A stretch of 64,000 nucleotides of DNA from Dendrophyllia cribrosa (GCA_024195265.1 JAJLRJ010000006.1:27816852-27880851); one strand, 5' to 3'. Counted from the stretch's first letter, positions 24,334 to 33,415 are shown. A program made the numbers and translations. Notes: generated by a model from the sequence alone, not told the origin.

Positions 24334-26191
24334 ACTCAGGTGTTACAGTGACAGGGTTTTTGGGTTTGAAATTTGCGATCCAAGCAATTTTCTTTTGGGT
24401 TAGGAATTTTGCGGTAACATTTTTGGGTAAAAGACTTTGGTGTGGACTTTTCTTGACGTTGACAAAAAACGTAACTCAGAGTACTCATTTTTTAAATTAT
24501 ATTTTTTTATACTCATCGCTATATTACTTCTTCAGATTACGAGGTGACTGCAGCCATGCTGGTGCTCTGTTGTTTGTACTTTGTGACATTGTTTCTGAGG
24601 GTAAAACCACCTTACCACCCGATGCAACCTGCACTGAATTGCCTTGCTACTGGACAAATCCTAAAGGTAAACAAAACTTAGTTGATCTGTCACCTTTATT
24701 ACTTCTGGAATTAGTTTATTGTACCACCTGAAGTTTCCTGAATTAGAAAGAATGAAAATACTTTTAAATCAGACGTCTTCTTTTTACATGTAGGTGTCTC
24801 TGTTGATCCAGTAACCATTGAACAAATCCACTTTTATAAATCAAGATTTGGTGAGCAGCCTCGAACAAAGAAATTTAGAGCAACCCCCCTCGGTCTCAGA
24901 GCAATTCTTTGGAGTTACTTGTAATGATGTAAGTAAAGAAGCTTATGAACTCAGCAAGCAACACTTGAAAATGGCAATACTTGCAGCCAACTATGGCAAA
25001 TCCATGCCACCTGTTTACTATCTGCTAAAAAGCAAGTGCTCAGAACCTGAATGTGCTTTTGCTGAAATCCATGAGCTACCAAATGAGATAAAAGAAGATG
25101 ACCCCAGAGTGCTACCCAGTTATGTTACTGACATCAAAGCCACTCATTCTCCTGCCTCAAGATCCTCTGAAAATGTTTCTCTCCCACATCTCACATTAGC
25201 TTCATGTGAAAATGCACCTGAGAAGGAGAACACAAGGCCGTTGACTGTGATTAAACCAGCTGAACAGTGTGAATATCCCAAGGAAAGCCACCTCCCCTTG
25301 CAGCCTGTGACACTAACCTGTGAAAATAGCACATTTAATGAAGAAAACATGTTTCAACCCCCCATTATCTATCCAGTACAAGTTCCCTCAACACCTCCCC
25401 TCAAGGAAAGTGCTTTGGAATTCTACAGCAACAATGTCAAGGTTTCAATTAATCAGTGCTGGGAGATTGAAAAAGCAACTCGGTCTCAGTCATGTAGTAA
25501 GCCTTGGTTTAAACAAAGACAGCTAAGATTGACAGCTTCAAATTTTGGAAACATTATTAAACGTAAAAAGGCGGATGTGTCAAAGCTCATAAACCGCCTA
25601 TCTACCACTTGTAATTCTTTGTCTCATTTGAAGGCCATTAGATTTGGTAATGAAAATGAAGATGTGGCTGCTCAGCTTTACATGCAATATCAAAATTCAC
25701 ATGGTTCTCCTGGAACTAAGGTTTTTAACTGTGGACTTTTTATTAATCCACATTTCCCATGGTTAGGAGCTTCTCCTGACAGGCTGGTTTATGATCCCAA
25801 TGCCAGGCCATCAACTGGTGGCTTGGAAGTGAAATGTATTGAATCAGCACAAGGCATGACACCCATGGAAGCATATCAAATGAAGCAAACTCCTAAAGAA
25901 GGCAAGAAAAAGTCTTTCTGCCTTAAAATAAAAGATGGCAATCTGCAGCTTGATGAAAACCATAATTACTTTTATCAGGTCCAGGGTCAAGAAGGAGTAT
26001 CAGGAATGGAATGGGTTGACTTTGCTTTGTTGACAGATCCTCGTATTGGCTTAAATGGATTGTTTGTGCAAAGAATTTACTTTCAAAAAAGCAAATGGGA
26101 GTCTGAGTGGCTGCCAAAGCTTACAGAGTTTTATTTCAACCACCTCCTGCCTGTTTTACTAAAGGATCACTCTACCCTAACCCAGAAGTGA
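23063..26191 (+). CDS. SAP-SWIM-YqaJ nuclease gene of nested transposon
   Basis: Five predicted exons: 23063-23278, 23373-23491, 23828-23983, 24536-24666 and 24794-26191. Exon 1 carries a SAP-like helix pair (LGKIKLKQICKNLGVDIEK). Exons 3 and 4 join to form a SWIM zinc finger (YCTCTVG...DCSHAG). That join works only if intron 3 uses a GC donor (GCAAGT at 23984). Exon 5 ends in a YqaJ-type PD-(D/E)xK nuclease: WFKQRQLRLTASNFG, GASPDRL, LEVKC and YFYQVQGQ, at about residues 230-400 of that exon's frame. The early part of exon 5 reads well in one frame up to a C6 run (24884-24889) and in another after it, so a one-base indel is likely. Its role in transposition is unknown; it resembles phage recombination exonucleases. 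Confidence 0.8.
24297..24332. repeat. Poly(dG) tract, 36 bases
   Basis: Lies inside intron 3 of the transposon nuclease gene, preceded by GGGGGC. Confidence 0.9.
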
Positions 26192-26204
26192 TTTGCCTTG
26201 TGTG

Positions 26205-26326
26205 TATACAGCTATTTCAATTAACGTTGTCGGATGAAAGCTTAAAGCCAAGACCGCAAGGTAGTATGGGTAGCTGTGAAGCTTTGAGCTTTAGGATGCG
26301 ACGACATTAATTGAAATAGCTGTATA
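26205..26326. repeat. Palindromic MITE-like unit, 122 bp
   Basis: Perfect 20-base arms (TATACAGCTATTTCAATTAA, inverted at 26307-26326), beginning 13 bp past the nuclease stop codon. An outer GTATA/TATAC context suggests a possible TA target. Confidence 0.8.
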
Positions 26327-26508
26327 TAAATACTGTAAGTATATGTACAGTCAAACCTCTCCTTACGTACACCTCTTTATCAAGGAGAGTTTCTTTGGTC
26401 CAAAGGAGACCAAAATTCATAATACAGACACTTATCCCTGTGCCCAAGTTCAGGAGTTGCCATAAAGCCATTATGGTAACAACCAGGAGGGCACATTGTA
26501 TACATACA

Positions 26509-26648
26509 CCTTATTCGATGGTTTAACAGATAACACGCACGGATATTTTACGAATTGTGTAGTATTTTTTGGAGCCCCACAGGGGCAAAAAAATGCGAGC
26601 AATAAGTAAAATATCCGCAAGTATTATTTGTTAAACCATCGAATAAGG
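26509..26648. repeat. Palindromic MITE-like unit, 140 bp
   Basis: Perfect 20-base arms (CCTTATTCGATGGTTTAACA, inverted at 26629-26648). A second matching block near ATATTTTAC/GTAAAATAT lies inside. Confidence 0.8.
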
Positions 26649-26805
26649 GATTTATTAATCGACTAATATTTATTAATAATAGCTTGCGTCTTCAAACCAG
26701 GACACTAAGGTGTAACACAGCAATCCACTATGTAATACGCTCGGATATTTTGTGTGTTCTCTTTTCCTTATATGGTAAAATGACGTCACAGTCGAGTAAT
26801 AAATA

Positions 26806-26811
<6 letters not shown>

Positions 26812-26862
<51 letters not shown>
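26812..26862. repeat. TA microsatellite
   Basis: About 25 TA units directly abutting the palindromic unit at 26863-27019, whose right edge also runs into TATATATA. The MITE may have inserted in, or expanded from, a TA tract. Confidence 0.9.
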
Positions 26863-26867
<5 letters not shown>

Positions 26868-27019
26868 GGTTCAAATTTTTCTTTGGTTTAATTTTTTTTA
26901 AACCAGTTTGATGTTTGTTTTCTTTTGTGGTAGGTTATGGTAATGAATCTGAGACAAAGAAAAACAAAAATCAAACTGGTTTAAAAAAATTTAAACCAAA
27001 GAAAAATTTGAACCATAAC
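26863..27019. repeat. Long-armed palindromic MITE, 157 bp
   Basis: Arms of about 60 bases: GTTGTGGTTCAAATTTTTC at the left is mirrored by the right end, continuing through TTTAAACCAGTTTGAT. A central region of about 40 bases separates them. Confidence 0.85.
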
Positions 27020-27970
27020 ATATATATATATTTATATCTTTTATAGTATCTGTAGAATGATATACATTTTTATATACACCAGAGTTCAAAATATTGTTCT
27101 TGGTAAAATGTGACCAAAAGGCATGTATAATATAATTTTTTTTCGTGCAGCAGAGTTTTGAGCAGGTTATTTGCTTCTGAACAAATATATGTAAAAATAG
27201 TTGTTAAAATTTAATTACTCTTTCTAACCTATATGTACCATGCATTTACAATAATAACACTGGAGTGATAACATTGGAGTGAAATTCTGCTGTCAATACT
27301 TTTCCTTTTCTAACATTTGAAGGAGCCCCAAGTGACATCTGATAAACTGCTAAATTCTCCTTCCCATTTACCTTATTATATGCCTGTGAATCAAAGGGAG
27401 AATTTGGTATTAGATCAGGAGTCACTTAGGGCCTTATTCCAGGCACCCCTCATTTATTGAAATTGAAATAGTTAAAGGAGTAATTGAAGTAGCAACTGCT
27501 ACATGTATGAATCGCAGAATAGCATTGATTGTCAAATAAAACGAACAGAATCTTGCTGTTAAGCACAGGAGCGGTATCCTCCATATAATGAGCAGGAAAA
27601 TCATGGAGTGGTATGCTTCAAATAACATACATGAAAATTATTTTCCTATAAAGATCCCGCTCCCCCCAATTTGCCTTCTGAGTTTTACCAATTTACTGTA
27701 ATTTTTAATATTATTACCATTTTCCCTACATTTCTTGTTACTAGTTTATTTACTAATGCTACCTGCACAGGGCAAGCATTTTCTCTTTGTATTTTTATTG
27801 AATAAAGATTTGTTGTTGTTGCAATGTGTTGTTCCTGGAAATATCCATACCACTCACAGCTTAATTTTTGGTTTGAAACCTCCCCCGCACACAAAAAAAA
27901 AAAACCCAAACAAACAAAAACAAACAATATTACATCCCTTTGGTAATTCCAGTTTCATCTTCGAGTAGAT

Positions 27971-28049
<79 letters not shown>
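27971..28049. repeat. Poly(dG) tract, 79 bases
   Basis: The longest homopolymer in the window, 79 consecutive G. Poly-Gly and poly-Pro reading frames across it are artefacts. Length may be unreliable in assembly. Confidence 0.85.
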
Positions 28050-28114
28050 CTTGTCTTAACTGCCAACATTTTACAGGAAAAGTATTGTTTTATAAAGACC
28101 CTCTCCCTTCCCCT

Positions 28115-28141
28115 CCCCCCCCCCCCCCCCCCCCCCCCCCC
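28115..28141. repeat. Poly(dC) tract, 27 bases
   Basis: Lies 65 bases beyond the 79-base G tract, so the two could pair as a hairpin stem in single strands. Confidence 0.85.
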
Positions 28142-28259
28142 TTTTTCCCCTTTGGAATTTTCAAAATCCTTCCTTGAGTAGGTATGTTTTTTTTTCATGT
28201 TTATATTAAAACTAAGGTAATGTGTGCCTAGTTAAAAGAAGGCACTGCCCAATAATCAT

Positions 28260-29833
28260 TTACTGCTGTAAAATTGGGCTTTGAAAATTAACCAAGTATG
28301 CACAGACTGTAAAAATTTGCTCAGCCAAATGAGCCATGCATAAGCGGACTTCATTGTCCAAAATGTGAAATGTTTTAATTCGCTGAATTGCCCTTTCCAC
28401 ATGAATTCTTGCCTCTGCAATTTTTTCTGATCCTTTTCCTTCAATTTTGTTTAGTTGAGATCTTCCTTGCCCTTTGAAATCTGGAATAGTCACTTTCACA
28501 CCCACGTCAGCAAACAAATCATGTACGGCAAATCCTCTATCTGCCATGAGCTCATCACCCCTGTTTAATTTTGTAGTTAATCCTGGGGAATTTGCTGTGA
28601 TATGTTTGTCAGAGGTACGTCCACCCCAAGCTTGTGAGACATACACAATAGCCCCATGAGGGTCTATTCCAACAAGGAATTTAAAAGTTGTGTGACCCTT
28701 GTAATTAGAGTAGATTTCCTTGTTTGCTTGTAGGCAGGAAGGCTTCTGAGTGAATATCTCAGTACAATCAATGATTACTTTCAAGTATGGAAACTTGGAA
28801 AACTGCCTTGCCTTTCCATTTGATTCACTTTCTGGCATTTCACACAAATATTTCAAATGAAAGTGCAGAAGATTGATCCATGAGGTAAAGATCTTGCTGA
28901 CACTAGACTCACTTATTCCAAACCTTAATGACAGGTCAGTTACAGTTAATCCTACTCTCAGGCGCACAAGAACCATGAATAGTTCTTCCTCTGGCGTCAA
29001 CTTGGCCATTCTAGTTCCAGTTTGTTTGGGGGCACGATTCTTTGAAAACATCTCACAACCTCTCCAATGTCTCATTCTTCCTAAGGCTCCAACACTTTCA
29101 AGGTAATTAAACATTGCTTTAAAGGTTCCATGGTTGGGAAATCCAGTCCAGAATTGAAATTTCTTGTCATCGAGTCTTAAGTCTTCTAAAAGAAGGCATT
29201 TTGAACGGAGGTTTTCATTTTCCTCTTCAAGTTCTTTAACTCTGCAGTGAAGCTGTGATAGTTCACTTACTATAGATTGTTCCACATTCAGTGACCCTAA
29301 ATCTACCTGGCCCTTGCAGTAGTCGTGCTCTTTTAAAGGATGGTCCGCAGGCAAACACCGACTCCACAATTTATGTTTCTCTGGGGTACAAACATCTGGT
29401 TTTGGACGTCCTTTTGCAGTTTCAACCCGCTAAAAGAAACGAAAAAAAAAATCAGCTCAGAATGTACAAAATTCACACAAGTCAAATTACAAATCCTTAC
29501 CTTTTTTCTCCGGAAAGGTGGAGTTGTTTTTGATTCTCTAGTCGTCCTTGAGCTAGTTTTTGTTGACCTTGAAAGCTTTGGTTTATCGTGGCTGTGTTTA
29601 AACACAGAAGGGTTGTAAGATACACTGTTTATGTCATCGGACTTGTGACCTCCAATGAAGTGCTCTGAGCAGAGGCGTGTGTTAACAGTCGGCGAGAAGT
29701 TTTTTCTACGAATTCTCTTCAACCAAACTCGTCTTCGGCTGATATTCTTTGGAATACGGTAGTACTCCAAATCTCCTCTTGTTTTTCGGTTGTTTGAACA
29801 ACCAGGGGCGCAACAAAAGTCGTTTTTCCCCAT
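28260..29833 (-). CDS. THAP-domain DDE transposase
   Basis: Two exons on the minus strand: 29501-29833 and 28260-29429, joined in phase 0 (GTAAGG donor, TTTCTTTTAG acceptor). Exon 1 encodes a THAP zinc finger: C-x4-C (CCAPGCSNN), an arginine/lysine-rich helix, then CSEHF. Exon 2 has a coiled coil (ELEEENENLRSK), a helix-turn-helix-like region (LTVTDLSLRFGISESSVSK) and a HARBI1-like DDE_Tnp_4 core: D in VIIDCTEIF, D in MADRGFAVHDLF, E in HVERAIQRIK. No stop or frameshift is visible, so the protein may be functional. THAP fingers typically bind transposon ends. It converges with the nuclease gene inside the same element. Confidence 0.92.
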
Positions 29834-29914
29834 ATTTTCACGCCACTGCGAAGGGAAAGCTCATCTGTTTACCCCTCAAAGCGTAAAGCATTATGGGATG
29901 CGTGAAAAAAGAGA

Positions 29915-30455
29915 ATACGCAAAACTTCGCATGTTAGAATTTTATTATGATTTTTTAGACAAGTATTTGGACCGTTCAGATTTTCAAATGTGCGAAATGG
30001 ATACTGATAGTGCGTATATCGCAATTTCTGGGGAAAGCGTTGAAAGTCTGGTTAGACCAGAGTTAAGAGAAGAATTCGCACTAGATAAGTGTAACTGGTT
30101 CCCAAGGACCGACACCCCCGCGCACAAGGCGTATGATAAGCGAACCCCCGGCTTGTTTAAAGTGGAATGGGAGGGGCAAGGAATCGTGGGATTGTGTTCA
30201 AAGACTTATTATTGTTTTGGGGCGAAAGATAAGTTCAGTTGTAAAGGTGTTAACAAGAAAACAAACGAAATTAACAAAGAAAAATATCTCAATGTACTGT
30301 TGACCAAACAGAATAGTGCTGGGGTGAATCGAGGTTTCCGAGTAGTCAACAACACCATGTACACCTATACTCAAGTCAGAGATGCGTTCTCGTATTTTTA
30401 TCCAAAAAGAAAAGTCTTGGCTGACGGAATCAGTACCCTACCCCTCGATATTTAA
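29915..30455 (+). pseudogene. PolB: PolB C-terminal part, beyond the nested transposon
   Basis: Continuation of the interrupted polymerase gene. It starts with YAKLRMLEFYYDFLDKY and contains catalytic motif C (MDTDSAYIA, near 30,000) and the KTYY motif typical of family B polymerases. The natural C-terminus is LPLDI and a stop at 30455. Upstream open sequence back to 29790 belongs to the transposon end and not to the polymerase. AATAAA-type signals lie downstream at about 30,575. Confidence 0.93.
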
Positions 30456-30804
30456 GTAACTTGTAAATAATTTTCGCTTTTTGTAAATAGTAAAAACATT
30501 GTATAGAGATCTTTTCATTTCTTTTAGAAATAGTATTTTTCATATAGTTGTTTTGTACATAGGAAAATAGTTTTGTAAATAAACAAAGTTGTCAGAATTT
30601 TAATCATGGTTTGTTGTCTGTCTAGTCGCGCGCGCGACCTCCACGCGTGAGCCTCCCGCGCGCGATCCCAGGGAAAACACACCTCAAAAGCGGCCCGTTT
30701 GGCCCTCGAGGCCCTTGTGGCCCTTAATTGCTTAATGAATTAGCGATAAATTTCGTGTTTCAAACAGATTTGTTCATTTGAAATCAAACTTTCCTCGAGT
30801 GAAC
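30456..30804 (+). other. Intergenic region with GC palindromes
   Basis: It contains repeated TTTTGTAAATA blocks, a likely poly(A) signal (GTAAATAAACAAAG at about 30,575) and a CpG-dense segment. That segment holds a perfect palindrome GTCGCGCGCGCGAC at about 30,627 and alternating GGCCC/GGCC blocks at about 30,690-30,725. It may contain the promoter of the next gene; no clear TATA box is seen. Confidence 0.45.
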
Positions 30805-31005
30805 ATGGTGCAGCGAAAGTGTAAACATTGTCCCATTCCTGATTGTCATGCGAAATTTTTAGTGCGATTAGCAAATCATTTAGCTCAAGTTCATAACTTA
30901 ACTGAACTCGAACGGAGATATTGGCTCCAATTTGCTAAATTACAAAATACCAACATGGTTCGTGTGTATGGGAAAGAGGCTGAACCTAAAACTATTTTTC
31001 TATAA
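30805..31005 (+). CDS. Small single zinc-finger protein
   Basis: A 66-residue protein starting at MVQRKC. It has one C2H2-like finger: C-x2-C then C...H-x4-H within CKHCPIPDCHAKFL and NHLAQVHNL. The frame is open upstream but that extension lacks an ATG, so this ATG is chosen. Small zinc-finger genes upstream of the packaging ATPase are a common Polinton arrangement. It may act as a transcription or packaging factor; this is not established. Confidence 0.65.
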   Translation: MVQRKCKHCPIPDCHAKFLVRLANHLAQVHNLTELERRYWLQFAKLQNTNMVRVYGKEAEPKTIFL

Positions 31006-31042
31006 ATCAAAGTGTTTGCAGTTTAATCAGTCAGTTGTGATC

Positions 31043-31684
31043 ATGGATCCGAGGTGGAAACATCCGTTTCCCGCATTGGTAGCCGGACCAACGTGCTGCG
31101 GAAAAAGTCAATTTGTTAAACGGTTTCTTGAATCAGGAGAAGACGTGATTGATGGGGCGCCTGAAAATATTATATGGTGTTACGGGATTTATCAACCAGC
31201 CTACGATGAAATGCTTAAAACTATTCCTAACATTACTTTTGTGGAGGGAGTCCCGAGTGACTTGGAATCTATGATAAATCCGTCGATTCGAAACCTTGTG
31301 GTTATTGACGACTTAATGCAAGAACTTAGTAATGATCACAGAATTACTAGTTTGTTTACCAAGGGTTGCCATCATCGCAATCTGAGTGTCATCTTTATTT
31401 TGTAAAACATCTTTCACCGCGGAAAAGAATTAAGAGATATGAGCTTAAACTGTCATTATCTAGTGCTGTTTAAATCTCCACGCGATAGCAGTCAAGTGAC
31501 TCATTTAGCAAAACAGATGTTTCCCGGTCATACAAAATATATGCAAGAAGCCTTCCAAGATGCAACCAAAAGACCTTATGGGTATTTATTATGCGATCTT
31601 AAACCGGAAACGCCTGCCGACTTCCGGTTGCGAACTAACATCTTCCCTGGGGACACCCAGTTCGCTTACATCCAAAAGGTATAA
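31043..31684 (+). pseudogene. FtsK/HerA-type genome-packaging ATPase, one internal stop
   Basis: Viral packaging ATPase family: a motor that pumps DNA into the capsid. The chosen ATG begins MDPRWKHPFP. Walker A is AGPTCCGKSQF (residues 14-24) and Walker B is NLVVIDDLMQ, about residue 90. The sensor region (NLSVIFIL) is followed directly by a TAA at 31403-31405. The same frame then continues with family-typical sequence (LNCHYLVLFKSPRD) to the stop at 31682-31684. One nonsense change therefore truncates the protein at 120 of 213 residues. Confidence 0.9.
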
Positions 31685-31688
31685 AAAG
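31679..31688 (+). promoter_or_regulatory. TATA-like box overlapping the ATPase stop codon
   Basis: GGTATAAAAAGG spans the ATPase TAA stop. The next ATG (31720) lies about 35 bases downstream, with a second TATAAA-like site (GATATAAATC at about 31,702) between. It would suit a late promoter for the two following genes with a very short leader. This is inference from sequence only. Confidence 0.45.
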
Positions 31689-31719
31689 GCTGCATCACAG
31701 TGATATAAATCAGTTGAGC

Positions 31720-32046
31720 ATGGCCCAACGACTGAGAAAGAACCACGACTTTCTTAAACTCCTTGCCAAGTGTACTCCAACTCAACGTAAAGCGATTTTG
31801 AAAGTAGCCGACGACGCTTTAGTAAGAACCATTTGTGAGTGCGTTTTAAACGTGCTTAAAGAAACTGTGCCTGTCAGTAAACCCACCAAGAGAAAACTTT
31901 TAACCCACAAGAAATCCTTGATTGCTCTAGCTGAAAAAAGTACGCCCGTTGCTAAGAAAAAGAAAATCTTGGTCCAACACGGAGGAAACTTTTTAAGTGT
32001 TTTGTTACCACCCGTTCTTCGTGTATTAAGCTCCATACTTACCTAA
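31720..32046 (+). CDS. Basic core-like Polinton protein
   Basis: 108 residues from MAQRLRKN. The first half is helical and leucine/cysteine-rich (VRTICECVLNVLKETVPVS). The middle is strongly basic (KRKLLTHKKS, AKKKKILVQ). The C-terminus is hydrophobic (FLSVLLPPVLRVLSSILT). A QHGG motif directly precedes the hydrophobic tail and resembles an adenain-type cleavage site. I recognise this architecture as a common Polinton small protein; a role like adenovirus core protein X or a membrane-lytic peptide is inference. Its stop codon abuts the ATG of the next gene. Confidence 0.75.
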   Translation: MAQRLRKNHDFLKLLAKCTPTQRKAILKVADDALVRTICECVLNVLKETVPVSKPTKRKLLTHKKSLIALAEKSTPVAKKKKILVQHGGNFLSVLLPPVLRVLSSILT

Positions 32047-32808
32047 ATGAATCATACCAAGCGCATGGTTCTCGTTCCCGAGAACACCCTGGAACGATTG
32101 CAACAACGCCAGCAGATATTAACCCCACCTGTGACTCAAACTTTAAAAAACTTAGACAGTGAAATGGGACAGGTTTTATCCAGTAAAGAGCTAGGCGACG
32201 ACGAAAAAGCGAGACTGTACAATCAGGTGTCACAGCGCTATCTGACTTATTACGATCAGAGAAAAGGGCAACCACTTCAAGTCAAACTAACGGCCCCCAA
32301 GCCCGTGGAAACTCCCAAACCAGAAGAAAGTGAAGAAACAGACACCGAAGTGGAAACTATACCTACGGCGGTAGAAGAAGAAGTCATGAAAAGTGTACCT
32401 AAGATGTACAAAGCTGGGGCTAGACAACTCTTGGATAAGATAAAACAAAACCGAGATGTGTTGCAGTGGAATGAAAAACGAGAGTTGTTGTACGAAAACA
32501 AACCGATACCCGGGTCTCACGTAGTGGATTTAGTCAACGATATAGTACGCCACCGCAAAGGATTTGAGCCTGTTGGATGGTCAGTGTTTGCGAGAGGTCT
32601 GGCGCGAATGAACGTCCCTGAAAACTTAGTGCGCAATCCCCAGAGACAGAGTACCATCCGGGAGTTTAAAGCAAGAGTGAGAGATGAGACACCGAATAGT
32701 CCCTCTCGTTGGCTTCCTTCCCCACCTCCTTCCTCCTCACCCGCGAAAAAGCAAAAGCGAAGGATCGCAAGTCCACGCCCTCAAGCCGTTCGCTGGTTAC
32801 GATTATAA
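32047..32808 (+). CDS. Conserved Polinton protein of unknown function
   Basis: 253 residues starting directly at the stop of the preceding gene (TAAATG). The N-terminus is helical (ENTLERLQQRQQI), the middle acidic and proline-rich (PKPEESEETDTEVE). It then has a helical segment (AGARQLLDKIKQNRDVLQWNEK), a GWSVFARGLARMNVPENLV block and a basic Ser/Pro-rich tail (SPPPSSSPAKKQKRR). The last block looks conserved in Polintons, but I cannot name a fold. It may be a minor virion component given its position. Confidence 0.7.
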   Translation: MNHTKRMVLVPENTLERLQQRQQILTPPVTQTLKNLDSEMGQVLSSKELGDDEKARLYNQVSQRYLTYYDQRKGQPLQVKLTAPKPVETPKPEESEETDTEVETIPTAVEEEVMKSVPKMYKAGARQLLDKIKQNRDVLQWNEKRELLYENKPIPGSHVVDLVNDIVRHRKGFEPVGWSVFARGLARMNVPENLVRNPQRQSTIREFKARVRDETPNSPSRWLPSPPPSSSPAKKQKRRIASPRPQAVRWLRL

Positions 32809-32889
32809 CAAGAGACATTTTTTCATTGTAATCACTTCTTTATTTTAATCACTCAATAAAATACATTGAAAGTAAATTACATGGTGTGT
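32809..32889. terminator. Bidirectional poly(A) region between convergent arrays
   Basis: Only 81 bases separate the stop codons of the plus-strand and minus-strand arrays. AATAAA on the plus strand (32855-32860) and its complement TTTATT (32839-32844, minus-strand signal) both lie inside, so the transcripts would overlap slightly at their 3' ends. Confidence 0.75.
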
Positions 32890-33414
32890 TTACTGAACTT
32901 TGTGTTGTGCTTTTGATCCTTGTTTGGTTACATGGGTATGATACTTTTTTAGACTTAAAGGGAAGTGTTTTTCGATAAAGCGTTTTACAAGAAAATCATT
33001 TCGGTGCTTATTGCTAGAAAACCTATGTACAATGGTGTTCATACTAACATGGCGACAGTGAAATAAGGCACGGTACAAGCTATAATGCCCACACACTTTT
33101 GAGGTTATGCTTTGTAATGTCACAGAGTTAAACATCCACTGGGTAGAATTACTTTTCAAGAAATTAGTAAATGTTCCAGTATAATTGCTTGGTGGTAATC
33201 CGTAAGAATCGAAAAATTCTCCCTCGCGATCCTTGGTGAAATAAAACGTAACCCAGTGGGATCCGGGCTTGTCACTTGTATCCACATTTGCAATGAACAG
33301 GGCAGGGTAGGATGAAACACTGTTTGGTAGTTTATCTGAAGGATACACTCCTTGAAACACGCCTCGGGTATATTTATCCTTTCTCAAAATAAGCGTCAGT
33401 TGAACGGTATCCAT
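32890..33414 (-). CDS. Adenain-type cysteine protease (maturation protease)
   Basis: 174 residues from MDTVQLTLI. Catalytic positions of the adenovirus protease family (C5) are recognisable: His53 in GSHWVTFYF, Asp69 in FFDSYGLPP, a Gln near 101, and Cys108 in KVCGHYSLY. These proteases cleave capsid and core precursors, commonly at G-G or G-x-G sites. The start codon lies one base downstream of the capsid gene's stop, arguing for polycistronic or tightly packed late transcription. The frame appears intact. Confidence 0.9.
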   Translation of the reverse strand: MDTVQLTLILRKDKYTRGVFQGVYPSDKLPNSVSSYPALFIANVDTSDKPGSHWVTFYFTKDREGEFFDSYGLPPSNYTGTFTNFLKSNSTQWMFNSVTLQSITSKVCGHYSLYRALFHCRHVSMNTIVHRFSSNKHRNDFLVKRFIEKHFPLSLKKYHTHVTKQGSKAQHKVQ

Positions 33415-33415
33415 T

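Larger units (their letters stand above)
26192..28259. other. Non-coding middle of the nested transposon
   Basis: About 2 kb between the convergent nuclease and transposase genes. It holds three palindromic inserts, a TA microsatellite (26812-26862), a 79-base poly(dG) and a 27-base poly(dC). No gene is recognised. Confidence 0.6.
22997..29914 (-). mobile_element. Nested ISL2EU/IS4EU-like DNA transposon, 6.9 kb
   Basis: The element begins TCTCTTTTTTCACG and ends with its reverse complement. Imperfect inverted similarity extends about 45 bases (22997-23042 versus about 29868-29914). A 2-bp AT duplication (22995-22996 and 29915-29916) flanks it, and collapsing one AT brings the PolB frame together. 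It encodes two genes: a THAP-domain DDE transposase on the minus strand and a SAP-SWIM-YqaJ nuclease on the plus strand. From memory, a transposase plus a YqaJ nuclease with 2-bp duplications is the ISL2EU/IS4EU plan. Harbinger, whose DDE domain is related, has 3-bp duplications and a Myb partner. Strand is given by the transposase. Confidence 0.88.

Noticed and set aside
27854..28198. Poly-Gly and poly-Pro open frames across the long G and C tracts
   Set aside because: They exist only because a G or C homopolymer has no stop in any frame; same for 7868-8174.
29790..29914. N-terminal extension of the PolB C-terminal frame
   Set aside because: This part lies in the nested transposon's end and overlaps its THAP exon; it is not polymerase sequence.
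22997..29914. Classic PIF/Harbinger assignment for the nested element
   Set aside because: The DDE core is related, but the duplication is 2 bp rather than 3 and the second gene is a YqaJ nuclease rather than a Myb-like protein; a profile search would settle it.
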